64,000 nucleotides of DNA from Gemmatimonadota bacterium (GTDB taxonomy: Bacteria > ARS69). Below are positions 41,204 through 50,027 of the stretch, one piece after another. The stretch spans positions 21,992 through 85,991 of the forward strand of contig JASLLL010000009.1 of the NCBI GenBank assembly GCA_030747075.1. Direction: 5' to 3'. The first letter of the stretch is position 1. Each line of letters opens with the position of its first letter. The notes under the pieces are model-generated. The model made no database searches, was not told where the DNA came from, and saw only the letters and a program-made list of their open reading frames with translations. The translations under genes and the position numbers were made by a program.

Positions 41204-41933
41204 ACCCTTCTACGGGGGGATCGGTGAACTCGGATACGACATCGTGAGGGAACCTCCCCGCGAACTCGGGCGAATGGCTCGCGAGGAGGATCTCACCTGC
41301 GGCCCGATGGCGGTCGCGGATCTGTTTCGTCTGGAAAGTCGCTACGAACCGCTCGGAGACTTCGGGATCTCCTGCGAAGGCCCCGCGCATTCGGTGCTGC
41401 TCTTCTCGCGCACGGAGATCGGAGACCTCTCCGGTGCCCGCATCGGCCTCACTGCGGAGAGTTCCACTTCGGTGCAACTCCTCCGGCTCGTCCTGGAGTG
41501 CAAGTACGAACTGACGGACATCGACTTCATTCGCGGCAAGTCCGAGGACGATGTCGCCCGGCTGCTGATCGGGGACGAAGCTCTCGTGGCAGCATGCGAC
41601 GGTGGTTCGGAGTTCCCGTTCGTCTACGATCTCGGAGAGGAGTGGCACGGCTGGCAGGCGCTTCCCTTCGTGTTCGCGCGGTGGGCGGTTTCCCGCAAGG
41701 TGGCGGAGGAAGACCGGCGGAGAGTGACGGACAGCCTGGAGGAATCGCTGGCCGGGTGGAAGCTCCGCATTCCGGAAATCGCGGCGCGTTGCGGCGCGGC
41801 GTTTGGACTGAACGCGGCGGGGGTTCTGCGTTATCTGGAGACCTTCCGTTATCGACTCGGGCCCGTGGAGAGCCTCGGCGAGAACCAGTTTCGCGAGATG
41901 CTGAGCGGCCTCCCGGTCGGCGGCCCGGGATAG
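41133..41933 (+). CDS. mqnA: Chorismate dehydratase MqnA
   Basis: 266 residues; a second ATG at 41145 is also possible, since AGGAGG sits only a few bases before the first. The periplasmic-binding-protein-like fold opens with LTLALIPYLNCEPFYGGI and continues with ELGRMAREEDLTCGPMAVAD. SVLLFSRTEIGDLSGARIGLT and LLIGDEALVAACDGG follow, then LGEEWHGWQALPFVFARWA, all typical of MqnA. The enzyme removes water from chorismate to make 3-enolpyruvylbenzoate, the first step of the futalosine pathway. It overlaps mqnE by 71 bases and lies 4 bases before mqnC, so tight translational coupling is likely. Confidence 0.92.
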   Translation: MHTTMSSKPRTRLTLALIPYLNCEPFYGGIGELGYDIVREPPRELGRMAREEDLTCGPMAVADLFRLESRYEPLGDFGISCEGPAHSVLLFSRTEIGDLSGARIGLTAESSTSVQLLRLVLECKYELTDIDFIRGKSEDDVARLLIGDEALVAACDGGSEFPFVYDLGEEWHGWQALPFVFARWAVSRKVAEEDRRRVTDSLEESLAGWKLRIPEIAARCGAAFGLNAAGVLRYLETFRYRLGPVESLGENQFREMLSGLPVGGPG

Positions 41934-41937
41934 AGCG

Positions 41938-43062
41938 ATGAGCAGCACTCTCCGACAGAAGACGCACATCCCGCGCGGCGACTCCGTGCGCTTCGCCGAA
42001 GTGGAGAGGCGCGTTCTTGCTGGAGACCGGCTGGACGCGGCGTCCGCGCTTTTCCTCTTGCGCGACGCGCGCCTCGGGGATCTTGGATCGCTGGCGCACG
42101 AGATGCGCGGCCGTCGCGTTCCCGGGAACGCGGTCACCTTCGTCATCGACACGAACCCGAACTACACGAACGCGTGCGAGACCGACTGCCTCTTCTGTGC
42201 GTTCTATCGGAAACCGGGACACGAGGAAGCGTATCGGCACCCGGTGGAGCGAATCGTGGAGAGGGTGGGGCGCGCGGTTGAGCGCGGCGCCACCACGGCC
42301 CTTCTGCAGGGTGGGCACAATCCGGAGATTCCGTACGAGTACTACCCGGAAGTCGTACGCGCTTTGACGGACGCGTACCCCGGGTTGTGTACGCATCTGT
42401 GGAGTCCTTCGGAGATCACGATGATGGCGAAGGTCTCGGGGCACACTGTACGGCGGGTTCTGGAGGATCTCTGGGAGGCCGGGCAGCGCACCATCCCCGG
42501 AGGGGGCGCGGAGATTCTTGTGGAGCGGGTGCGGAAGCGCATCAGTCCTAAAAAGCCCACCTCGGACAGCTGGCTGGGCGTCATGCGAGAGGCGCACCAC
42601 ATCGGTTACCGAACCACCGCGACGATGATGTACGGCCATGTCGAGACGGACGAGGAGATCATCGAACACCTGTTGAAGCTGCGGGACCTTCAACACGAGA
42701 CGGGCGGGTTCACCGCGTTCATTCCGTGGAGCTTCAAGCCGGGGAATACGCTGCTTCGCAAGTGGGTGCCGGAGGGAGCGGGGCCTGTCCGGTATCTTCG
42801 GATCATCGCGGTCGCGCGTCTCGTCCTGGACAACTTCGACCACATTCAGGCGAGCTGGTTCTCCGAAGGGCAGAAGGTGGGGCAGATCGCGCTGCACTGC
42901 GGCGGCGACGATTTCGGCGGTACCCTCATCGAGGAGAATGTGCTGCGGCTGGCGGATCATCACAACAGGGCGACCACACCCGACTGCGTGGAGCTCATCC
43001 GGGACGCGGGCTTCGATCCCGTGCAGAGAACCACGCTGTACGAGCGCGTGAAGGACTGGTAG
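41938..43062 (+). CDS. mqnC: Dehypoxanthine futalosine cyclase MqnC
   Basis: 374 residues. Radical SAM motif TNACETDCLFCAFYRKPGHE (CX3CX2C), TTALLQGGHNPEIPYEYYPE, HLWSPSEITMMAKVSG, RTIPGGGAEILVERVRKRIS, TATMMYGHVETDEEIIEH and FIPWSFKPGNT. MqnC cyclises dehypoxanthine futalosine to cyclic dehypoxanthine futalosine. The hydrolase MqnB that must act before it and MqnD that acts after it are not in this window. A phosphopantetheinyl transferase gene follows 2 bases after the stop. Confidence 0.93.
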   Translation: MSSTLRQKTHIPRGDSVRFAEVERRVLAGDRLDAASALFLLRDARLGDLGSLAHEMRGRRVPGNAVTFVIDTNPNYTNACETDCLFCAFYRKPGHEEAYRHPVERIVERVGRAVERGATTALLQGGHNPEIPYEYYPEVVRALTDAYPGLCTHLWSPSEITMMAKVSGHTVRRVLEDLWEAGQRTIPGGGAEILVERVRKRISPKKPTSDSWLGVMREAHHIGYRTTATMMYGHVETDEEIIEHLLKLRDLQHETGGFTAFIPWSFKPGNTLLRKWVPEGAGPVRYLRIIAVARLVLDNFDHIQASWFSEGQKVGQIALHCGGDDFGGTLIEENVLRLADHHNRATTPDCVELIRDAGFDPVQRTTLYERVKDW

Positions 43063-43064
43063 CC

Positions 43065-43781
43065 GTGCCGCGCAAAGGGGCGACGCCTCCAGAGAACCGG
43101 GTGACGGTCTGGTGCGCGGATCTGGACGGAGAAGCTGCGCGGAGGGTGTCCGGCGCCGGGCTTCTCTCGGCAGAGGAACGCCGGCGGGCGGGGCGGTTTG
43201 CCGGTGTGAAGGGGCGTCGGCGGTGGATCGCCGCGCGGTCGATTCTGCGTGCCATTCTGGGCGAGCGACTCGAAGTGGACCCGGCGGACCTCCGTCTGGA
43301 ATCGGGGACGCACGGGCGACCATTTCTGGCGGACTCGCCCGACCCCGCGCTCGACTTCAACCTCTCGCATTCGGGTTCCCTTCTGTTGGTGGCGCTGGGG
43401 CGGCCCGGTCCGATTGGTGTGGACATCGAACGCGTACGGTCGGGAAGCGCGGCGGAGCGGGTCGCCCGGCGGCACTTTCCCGAGGCGGAGGCGGTGGCAC
43501 TCTCCGCCCTCCCCGAGGCCCGGAGGGCGCGTGCGTTCCACCGTGCATGGGCGGCCCGTGAGGCGTGGGTGAAGGCACGCGGGGAGCGGATCCTCCGCCA
43601 TCTTTCACGCGTGGAAGTCCGTGTGGACCCGGACGCGTCCCCGGCATTCCTCTCGGTGGACGGGTGCCCGAATGCTGCCGCCGGGTGGCATCTGGAGGAA
43701 GTGCCGGTCGGAGAAGAGTATGCGGCGGTCGTCGCTCGGGAGGGGCTTCCGCCCGCGTCCTTCGTCATCGAGTGGGCGTGA
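43065..43781 (+). CDS. Sfp-type 4'-phosphopantetheinyl transferase
   Basis: 238 residues from the GTG 2 bases after the mqnC stop. Conserved segments: AEERRRAGRFAGVKGRRRWI, HGRPFLADSPDPALDFNLSHSG, PIGVDIERVRSG with the metal-binding Asp and Glu, and the helix AFHRAWAAREAWVKARG carrying Glu and Lys. These fit the AcpT/Sfp group that moves phosphopantetheine from CoA to carrier proteins. No carrier protein, fatty acid synthase or NRPS/PKS gene is near, so its place at the end of the menaquinone gene run is probably an operon convenience. The 171 bases after it hold no feature I can identify. Confidence 0.88.
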   Translation: MPRKGATPPENRVTVWCADLDGEAARRVSGAGLLSAEERRRAGRFAGVKGRRRWIAARSILRAILGERLEVDPADLRLESGTHGRPFLADSPDPALDFNLSHSGSLLLVALGRPGPIGVDIERVRSGSAAERVARRHFPEAEAVALSALPEARRARAFHRAWAAREAWVKARGERILRHLSRVEVRVDPDASPAFLSVDGCPNAAAGWHLEEVPVGEEYAAVVAREGLPPASFVIEWA

Positions 43782-43952
43782 CCCGCGACCGCCATCACGC
43801 AAAGAGGCCCGCCGTCAAACACGCCCCCCGGACGCGCCCGTGCCGATGACCCGGCTCATTCCGAAGTTGACGGGAGAGCCGTCAGTTCCGTGACTCACGC
43901 CCCAAAAGACACGGCGCGGGACCGGGTCAAAGACCGACGACGGATGGGTCCT

Positions 43953-46184
43953 CTACTCGCCCGCGATCCGGATCCTGGCGTCCACGATCCGGCAGGAATC
44001 CGCTTCCGGGGAGACCAGAAACGGGTTCAGGTCGATCTCGGCCACTTCCGGAAGGTCCCCCACCAGCGCCGACAGGCGAAGCAGCGCGTCGTGAAGCACC
44101 GGCAGCGCAACGGATTCCTCGCCTCGAACGCCGGTCAGCAATGCATAGCCGCGGATTGACTCCACCATTTCCCCCGCCTCCACATCGGTGATGGGGTGGA
44201 CGCGGAGTGTGACATCCTGCATGACCTCGACATACTTTCCGCCCAGGCCGAACAGGAGCACCGGGCCGATCGCGGGGTCCGTGCTCATCCCCAGAATGAC
44301 CTCTCGTGACGCCGTCTCCTGATGCTGCACGAGGCACCCTTCCTCCGCGGGGTCCAGCCCCAGCTCTTCCATGGCACGGCGAATGCGCGCGAAGGCGCCT
44401 TCCATCTCCAGCGGGTTGCGGATGCCGAGGACCACTCCCCCGACATCCGACTTGTGGACGATCTTGCGGCCAGCCACCTTGAGAACCGCCGGATAGCCGA
44501 GTTCGTTGGAGGCGGTGACGGCTTCCTCTACCGTGGTGACGCGCCGCCACGGCGACAGTGGGAACCCGTATGCGCCAAGCAGCCGGAAGGCGGCGTCCGG
44601 ATCCAGATACTCACCGGGCGTCCCTTCTTCTTCCACGATGCGCCTTGCCGCGCCGCGATCCGCGTCGATCACGGGGATGCGGCCGGGATCACGACGCGTC
44701 CACTTCACATGGTTCCACATTTCCGCGGCGGTGCGCGCGGCTTCTTCCGGGTATCGATAGAGGGGGGGCGCGTCGGGGATCTCGCCCGGAATCCGGCGGT
44801 AGTAGTGCTCCTCCGCCATCAGCACCATGAAGATGGGCTTCTTCGAACCGCGCGCCGACTCCGCGATGTGCCTCATCACTTCCATGGGGTTGATCATGAC
44901 CGGCGGCACAAAGCCGACAATGATCTGGTCCACCTCATCGCATTCGATCAGTACCTTGAGGCAGTGCCCGTAGTTCTCCGCCGTGGCGCCGGCGATCATA
45001 TCCACGGGGTTGGTGGTCGTCGCTTCCGGCGGCAGCTTCTCCCGAAGCTGCGCCTGCGTCTCTTCGGGCAGCGCCGCCACCGAGAGGCCGTGGCCGATGA
45101 GGGCATCGGTCGCCATGATGCCGGGTCCGCCCGCGTTCGTGAGGATGGCGACACGCGGTCCCTCCGGCAGCGGACACTTCGTGAAGCCGAGAATCATGGC
45201 CAGCATGTCCCCGATGGCTCGCGCGCGGATGACGCCGGTCTGCCGCAGGAGCGCGTCGGTCGCGTTGTCGAGTCCGGCGAGCGCGCCTGTGTGCGACGAC
45301 GCCGCCCGCGCTCCGGCGGCGGTTCTCCCCGACTTCACCATGATGATCGGCTTCTGTCGGGTCACTCGCCGCGCGAGTCCGAGGAAGCGTCGCGGATCCC
45401 CGAAGCTCTCGATGTACAGCCCGATGACCTGCGTTGCGGGATCGTCCTCCCAGTATTCGATGAGCGCATTCCCCGCGACATCCACCTTGTTCCCGATGGA
45501 CGCGAACTGCGAGAACCCGACGCCCAGGTTCTGCATCTCCGTCCAGATGGCGATCCCCAGCGCACCACTTTGCGAGACGAAACCGACCTTCCCGTTCCCG
45601 GGAATCCCGGGCGCAAAGGTGGCGTTGAGGGAGACGGCCGGATCCGCGTTGAACACGCCCAGGCAGTTCGGGCCGACGAGGCGCATCTTGTACCGGAGGG
45701 CGATCTTGCGAAGCGCTTCCTCTCTCGCCAGGCCTTCTTCACCGGTCTCACGGAAGCCCGCGGTGACGACCACCAGTCCCTTCACGCCCTTCCGGCCGCA
45801 CTCGTCCGCGACTGCGTTGACGGCGGCTGCCGGGATGACAAGGATGGCCAGGTCTACCGGGTCCGGGATGTCGAGAATGGACGGGTACGCCTTGATCGAG
45901 TGGATGAACTCCGCCTTCGGGTTCACCGGGAAGAGCTTCCCCCGAAAGTCCCCGACGATCAGGTTGTGGACCATCTCCCGCCCGATGGACCCGGGGCGCG
46001 TCGAGGCACCGATGACAGCGACCGACCGGGGCCGGAAGATGGCGTCCAGCGTGGAGGGGTCAGGCCTCTCCCGGTCGGCTGGCTGCGCCGTCTGCGTGGC
46101 GTCGGGCGTGGTAGCTGCTTCGGACGAGCGGTCCGGATTCGACGAAGCGGAATCCAAGGTCTTCTGCCTCCTCGCGGATTTCAT
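43953..46184 (-). CDS. ADP-forming acetate/acyl-CoA ligase (fused alpha-beta)
   Basis: 743 residues. The CoA-binding/ligase part has FRPRSVAVIGASTRPGSIG, VGPNCLGVFN, GFVSQSGALGIAIW and the phospho-His loop ASSHTGALAG near residue 300. The ATP-grasp beta part has GYPAVLKVAGRKIVHKSDVG and LLFGLGGKYVEVMQDV. Such enzymes convert acyl-CoA, ADP and phosphate to acid, CoA and ATP. As the last gene of a pyruvate dehydrogenase operon it probably turns acetyl-CoA into acetate with ATP gain, or the reverse. The ATG start lies 125 bases inside lipA; a TTG at 46157 with AGGAGG upstream is an alternative. Protein acetyltransferases share this fold, but no GNAT domain is fused here. Confidence 0.88.
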   Translation of the reverse strand: MKSARRQKTLDSASSNPDRSSEAATTPDATQTAQPADRERPDPSTLDAIFRPRSVAVIGASTRPGSIGREMVHNLIVGDFRGKLFPVNPKAEFIHSIKAYPSILDIPDPVDLAILVIPAAAVNAVADECGRKGVKGLVVVTAGFRETGEEGLAREEALRKIALRYKMRLVGPNCLGVFNADPAVSLNATFAPGIPGNGKVGFVSQSGALGIAIWTEMQNLGVGFSQFASIGNKVDVAGNALIEYWEDDPATQVIGLYIESFGDPRRFLGLARRVTRQKPIIMVKSGRTAAGARAASSHTGALAGLDNATDALLRQTGVIRARAIGDMLAMILGFTKCPLPEGPRVAILTNAGGPGIMATDALIGHGLSVAALPEETQAQLREKLPPEATTTNPVDMIAGATAENYGHCLKVLIECDEVDQIIVGFVPPVMINPMEVMRHIAESARGSKKPIFMVLMAEEHYYRRIPGEIPDAPPLYRYPEEAARTAAEMWNHVKWTRRDPGRIPVIDADRGAARRIVEEEGTPGEYLDPDAAFRLLGAYGFPLSPWRRVTTVEEAVTASNELGYPAVLKVAGRKIVHKSDVGGVVLGIRNPLEMEGAFARIRRAMEELGLDPAEEGCLVQHQETASREVILGMSTDPAIGPVLLFGLGGKYVEVMQDVTLRVHPITDVEAGEMVESIRGYALLTGVRGEESVALPVLHDALLRLSALVGDLPEVAEIDLNPFLVSPEADSCRIVDARIRIAGE

Positions 46185-47034
46185 CGAACTCCGCAGGCGT
46201 GTAGTACTTCTCGACCCCGAGGTGCTCCGGGGAGGGACTCAGATACTGACCTATCGTCACAATGTCAACGCCCGAGGAGCGGAGATCCGCCAAGGCGTGC
46301 AGGAGCTCGCCTGTGGTTTCACCCAGGCCGACCATCATGCCGGACTTGGTGAGCAACCCGCTCTCCCGGTGTTGCCCCGCGCGGGCCAGCAGGTCCAGTG
46401 AACGCCGATAGATCGCACGCGGGCGCACGCGCCGGTAGAGTCGCTCGACGGTCTCCAGGTTGTGATTGAGGATGTCGGGGTTCGCATCGAGGACGATGTC
46501 GAGTGCATTTTGATTTCCGTCGAAGTCCGGGATCAGCACCTCCGTCCGGCACTCGGGGTTTCGCTGCCGGATGAGGCGAATGGTCTCCGCGAAGTGCGCG
46601 GCACCTCCGTCCGGCAAGTCGTCGCGGTTGACGCTGGTGATGACGGCGTGCGCCAGTTCGAGATGGGCCACCGCTGCGGCGACATTCCCGGGTTCCTCCG
46701 CGTCCGGCCGCTGAGGATCGCCCTTTCCGACGGCGCAAAACGAACAGTACCGCGTGCAGATATCGCCCAGGACCATGAAGGTGGCCGTGCGATCCTCCCA
46801 GCACTCGTAGATGTTGGGGCAGCGCGCCTCCTGACACACCGTGTGGAGATGGAGTCCGTCGACGAGCTTTCGTACATCTCGAAACTCCCGTCCCGTGGCC
46901 ATCCGCACCTTGAGCCATTCCGGCCGTCGCGGTTCATCCCGGCGTCGGCCGCGCACCCGGGGGAGCGTGCCGGTCTGTCCGCCGTCCGCGAGCGGGAAGG
47001 GTCCGGGCGTTCCCGCGGGAGGCTTGCGCGTCAC
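46060..47034 (-). CDS. lipA: Lipoyl synthase LipA
   Basis: 324 residues from the GTG overlapping the lipB stop (GTGA). The auxiliary cluster motif CQEARCPNIYEC and the radical SAM motif CTRYCSFCAV are both complete. RRPEWLKVRMATG before them and TKSGMMVGLGET plus DIVTIGQYLSPSPEHLGV after them are standard. The C-terminal RSSY motif, needed for activity, is present as LVRSSYHARR. LipA inserts two sulfurs into the octanoyl group on the E2 lipoyl domain. It lies directly beside the pyruvate dehydrogenase genes that need it. The last 125 bases overlap the start of the acyl-CoA ligase. Confidence 0.95.
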   Translation of the reverse strand: MTRKPPAGTPGPFPLADGGQTGTLPRVRGRRRDEPRRPEWLKVRMATGREFRDVRKLVDGLHLHTVCQEARCPNIYECWEDRTATFMVLGDICTRYCSFCAVGKGDPQRPDAEEPGNVAAAVAHLELAHAVITSVNRDDLPDGGAAHFAETIRLIRQRNPECRTEVLIPDFDGNQNALDIVLDANPDILNHNLETVERLYRRVRPRAIYRRSLDLLARAGQHRESGLLTKSGMMVGLGETTGELLHALADLRSSGVDIVTIGQYLSPSPEHLGVEKYYTPAEFDEIREEAEDLGFRFVESGPLVRSSYHARRHADGAASRPGEA

Positions 47035-47747
47035 GAGAGAACCTCCCTGGCGGCGGGGGCGTTCCACGAAAGCGAGGGCGGGGGGGCGGTCCGGCAGACG
47101 GCGTCGCGGTCGAGGACTTCCGCCAGTTCCCGTGCGAGGACATCGCGGACTTCCCGGACGGCGACCTCTCGCTCCAGCACACGGGAGAGGCTGGTGACGC
47201 CGCGATGGCGAATGCCGCACGGCACGATGTGATCGTACGGGCGCAGATCCGTGGCCACATTGAACGCGAGTCCGTGCGTCGTGACCCATCGCGAAATCCT
47301 AACGCCGATGGCTGCAATCTTGAGATCCCCGACCCAGACCCCCGTGAGTCCCGGAATGCGTCCCGCCGTCACGCCCAACCCGGCCAGCGTGCGCAGGACG
47401 GCCTCTTCCAGGTCGCGGACGAAGCGTCGCACATCGCGCCGGTCGGGATGGAGGTTCACCACCGGGTACGCGACGACCTGCCCGGGACCGTGGTAGGTGA
47501 CATCCCCGCCGCGGCCCGTCCGGTGGAACGCAATGCCGTGTTCCCGAAGGCCCTCCGGCGTGGCGAGCAGATGCTTCTCCACGCGCGCGTTCCGGCCCGC
47601 TGTCACGACAGGCGGATGCTCCAGCACGAAGAGCTGATCGGGGACGCTTCCGGCAAGGACCGCGTGTCGCGCGGAGTCCATGAGATCCAACCCGTCCTTG
47701 TAGGGAACGAGTCCCAGTTGCGTGATCTCCAGCGTCCGTCGGTCCAT
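47031..47747 (-). CDS. lipB: Lipoate-protein octanoyltransferase LipB
   Basis: 238 residues. Core motifs are the substrate loop RTGRGGDVTYHGPGQVVAYP, the Lys in VGDLKIAAIGVRISRWVTTH, and the catalytic Cys in HIVPCGIRHRGVTSL. Together these show an intact active site. LipB moves octanoate from acyl-carrier protein to the lipoyl-domain lysine; LipA completes lipoate. It follows the E2 gene after 13 bases and overlaps lipA by 4. An Ala/Pro-rich C-terminal extension of about 25 residues is of no known meaning. Confidence 0.95.
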   Translation of the reverse strand: MDRRTLEITQLGLVPYKDGLDLMDSARHAVLAGSVPDQLFVLEHPPVVTAGRNARVEKHLLATPEGLREHGIAFHRTGRGGDVTYHGPGQVVAYPVVNLHPDRRDVRRFVRDLEEAVLRTLAGLGVTAGRIPGLTGVWVGDLKIAAIGVRISRWVTTHGLAFNVATDLRPYDHIVPCGIRHRGVTSLSRVLEREVAVREVRDVLARELAEVLDRDAVCRTAPPPSLSWNAPAAREVLS

Positions 47748-47760
47748 TGCGTCTCCGGCG

Positions 47761-49044
47761 CTACAGCGCCGCCTCCGTCATGGCCGCGAGACTGTCTCGC
47801 GCCGCTCCCATGAACTGCTCGGCCACCGCACCGTCGATCAGCCGGTGGTCGAACGACAGTCCGAGGTAACACATCGGGCGAATGGCGATGGCATCGTCTA
47901 TGACGACGGGGCGTTTCTCAATCGCGCCCACGCCGAGAATCCCGGACTGCGGCTGGTTGATGACCGGGCAGCCGAAGAGCCCGCCGTAGATGCCGGGGTT
48001 TGTGATGGTGAAGGTGCCGCCGGAGACCTCGTCCGGGGAGAGCTTCTTCGACCGGGCGCGTCCGGAGAGGTCCGCGATGCTCTTCGCGAGTCCGGAGACA
48101 TTCATGTCTCCGGCGTGACGCACGACCGGGACGATGAGCCCCCAATCCAGCGATACGGCAATCCCGAGGTGGATGGCGCCGTGGTAGTGGATCTCCTCAC
48201 CCGAGAGGGAGGCGTTCAGGATGGGTACGGCTTTGAGCGCGTCGCAAACCGCCTTCGCGATGAACGCCGTGTACGAGAGCTTCACCCCGTTGCGTGAAAG
48301 GAATGCGCTGCCGTGCCGTTCGCGAATCGCGACCAGATTGGACACATCCACTTCCCGGAATGTCTGCACATGCGGACTGATCCTCTTGGAGTCGACCATG
48401 TGGTCCGCGATCACCTTCCGCATGGTGGACATGGGTTCCACGCGGTCGCCGAGTTGCGGCGCTGGCGCGGCGGCCGTCGCCGGTGTGGTCGGGACGGCTG
48501 CGGGTGCGGCGGGTGCGGGCGGCGACGACACCCCGGATTCGAGGTGCGCCAGCAGGTCGCGCTTCGTGACGCGGCCGTGGATTCCCGTGCCCGAAACGAG
48601 CGAGAGGTCCACGCCGTGTTCGGCCGCCATCTTTCGTACGAGCGGCGAAGAGAAGACGCGCACGCGTTCCCACTCGGTCGCTTCCGGGGCACCCGCGGGG
48701 ATCGGCTGCGGGGCCGGTGCCTCGGTCGGTGCGGCGGGATGTGCGGCGTCCGGTTCCGTCGACTTCGGTTCTGTCGGCGCGGGCGCGGGTTCGACCCGGA
48801 CGCTCGCATCCGTCTCGATTCGAGCAACGACCGTGTTCACCTCGACGGTGTTGCCTTCGTCCACGATGATCTCCGCAATCACCCCCGCCGCGGGCGAGGG
48901 GATCTCCGCGTCCACCTTGTCGGTGGAGATCTCGAAGAGAGGATCGTCCTTCGCGACGGGTTCCCCGGCCTTCTTCAACCACTTCGTAATGGTGCCTTCG
49001 GCGATGCTCTCGCCCATCTGGGGCATGATGACATCGATCTTCAT
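47761..49044 (-). CDS. pdhC: Dihydrolipoamide acyltransferase E2 of a 2-oxo acid dehydrogenase
   Basis: 427 residues from the ATG after GGAGGAACG. One lipoyl domain at 1-75 has the modified Lys in FEISTDKVDAEIPSP. A long Ala/Pro/Glu linker follows (about 85-120). The peripheral-subunit-binding domain near 128-165 contains SSPLVRKMAAEHGVDLSLVSGTGIHG. The catalytic domain carries AIHLGIAVSLDWGLIVPVVR and the active-site HxxxD motif in LSFDHRLIDGAVAEQFM. The E1 components next door are of the alpha/beta type. Pyruvate is the likely substrate, but branched-chain oxo-acids cannot be excluded from sequence alone. Confidence 0.9.
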   Translation of the reverse strand: MKIDVIMPQMGESIAEGTITKWLKKAGEPVAKDDPLFEISTDKVDAEIPSPAAGVIAEIIVDEGNTVEVNTVVARIETDASVRVEPAPAPTEPKSTEPDAAHPAAPTEAPAPQPIPAGAPEATEWERVRVFSSPLVRKMAAEHGVDLSLVSGTGIHGRVTKRDLLAHLESGVSSPPAPAAPAAVPTTPATAAAPAPQLGDRVEPMSTMRKVIADHMVDSKRISPHVQTFREVDVSNLVAIRERHGSAFLSRNGVKLSYTAFIAKAVCDALKAVPILNASLSGEEIHYHGAIHLGIAVSLDWGLIVPVVRHAGDMNVSGLAKSIADLSGRARSKKLSPDEVSGGTFTITNPGIYGGLFGCPVINQPQSGILGVGAIEKRPVVIDDAIAIRPMCYLGLSFDHRLIDGAVAEQFMGAARDSLAAMTEAAL

Positions 49045-49052
49045 CGTTCCTC

Positions 49053-50027
49053 CTAGTACGCGGCCAGTTGCCGGGCGGCCTCCACGAGGTCCGCGACTCC
49101 CGGAAGGTACGCCTCTTCCAGAGGTGGGCTGAAGGGGACCGGCGTGTCCGGCGCGGTGACGCGCACCACCGGTCCGTCGAGACTGTCGAAGCACCTCTCC
49201 GCGAGGATTGCCGAGAGTTCCCCCCCGATCCCGCCGGTGCGTTGCGCTTCGTGGTAGATGATCACCTTGTTCGTGCGCCTCGCCGTGGCGAGAAGCGCAT
49301 CTTCGTCGATGGGAAGAAGCGTTCGCAGATCCACGACCTCAATGGAGATTCCCTCCGCGGCGAGCAGGTCGGCCGCTTCGAGCGCGTGGTGGACGCACGC
49401 TCCGAAGGTCACGACGGACAGGTCCGTTCCGTCGCGGTGAATGCGTGCCTTTCCGATCGGAACGGTGAACTCTCCGGCCGGGATTTCGTCACGGACTCTC
49501 CGGTAGAGGTACTTGTGTTCGAAGAACAGAACCGGATCCGGATCCCGGATGGCGGCCCGCATGAGGCCGTAGGCATCCAGCGCCGTGGCGGGTTCCACGA
49601 TCTTCAGTCCCGGCGTGGACAGATAGTGGCTCTCCACATTCTGAGAGTGGAACGGTCCCCCGTGCACGCCGCCCCCGCATGGACCGCGCACCACAATGGG
49701 CACTCCGGCGTTCCAGCGGTATCGGGCCTTCGCGGCCATGTTCACCACCTGATTGAACGCGCACGACAGGAAGTCGATGAACTGCATCTCCGCAACCGGG
49801 CGCAGGCCGTTCATGGCCGCGCCGACCGCCGCCCCCACGATGGCCGACTCGGAGATGGGCGTGTCCACGATCCGCTCCGGTCCGAACTCGTCGAGGAAGC
49901 CGCGCGTCGCCCGGAAAGCGCCGCCGTAGGTGCCCACATCTTCGCCGATCACGAAGACCGAGGGGTCGGCGAGGAGTTCCGCGCGGATGCCTTCGCGGAC
50001 CGCATCGACGAAGGTCAGCGTGGGCAT
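49053..50027 (-). CDS. pdhB: 2-Oxo acid (pyruvate) dehydrogenase E1 beta subunit
   Basis: 324 residues. Typical E1-beta motifs are VFVIGEDVGTYGGAFRATRG with the thiamine-contacting Glu, RIVDTPISESAIVGAAVGAA, FIDFLSCAFNQVVNMAAKAR, HGGPFHSQNVESHYL, and the C-terminal VIIYHEAQRTGGIGGEL. It forms the alpha2beta2 thiamine-diphosphate enzyme with the gene upstream and overlaps it by 13 bases. The protein is of normal length with no gaps in key motifs. Confidence 0.92.
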   Translation of the reverse strand: MPTLTFVDAVREGIRAELLADPSVFVIGEDVGTYGGAFRATRGFLDEFGPERIVDTPISESAIVGAAVGAAMNGLRPVAEMQFIDFLSCAFNQVVNMAAKARYRWNAGVPIVVRGPCGGGVHGGPFHSQNVESHYLSTPGLKIVEPATALDAYGLMRAAIRDPDPVLFFEHKYLYRRVRDEIPAGEFTVPIGKARIHRDGTDLSVVTFGACVHHALEAADLLAAEGISIEVVDLRTLLPIDEDALLATARRTNKVIIYHEAQRTGGIGGELSAILAERCFDSLDGPVVRVTAPDTPVPFSPPLEEAYLPGVADLVEAARQLAAY

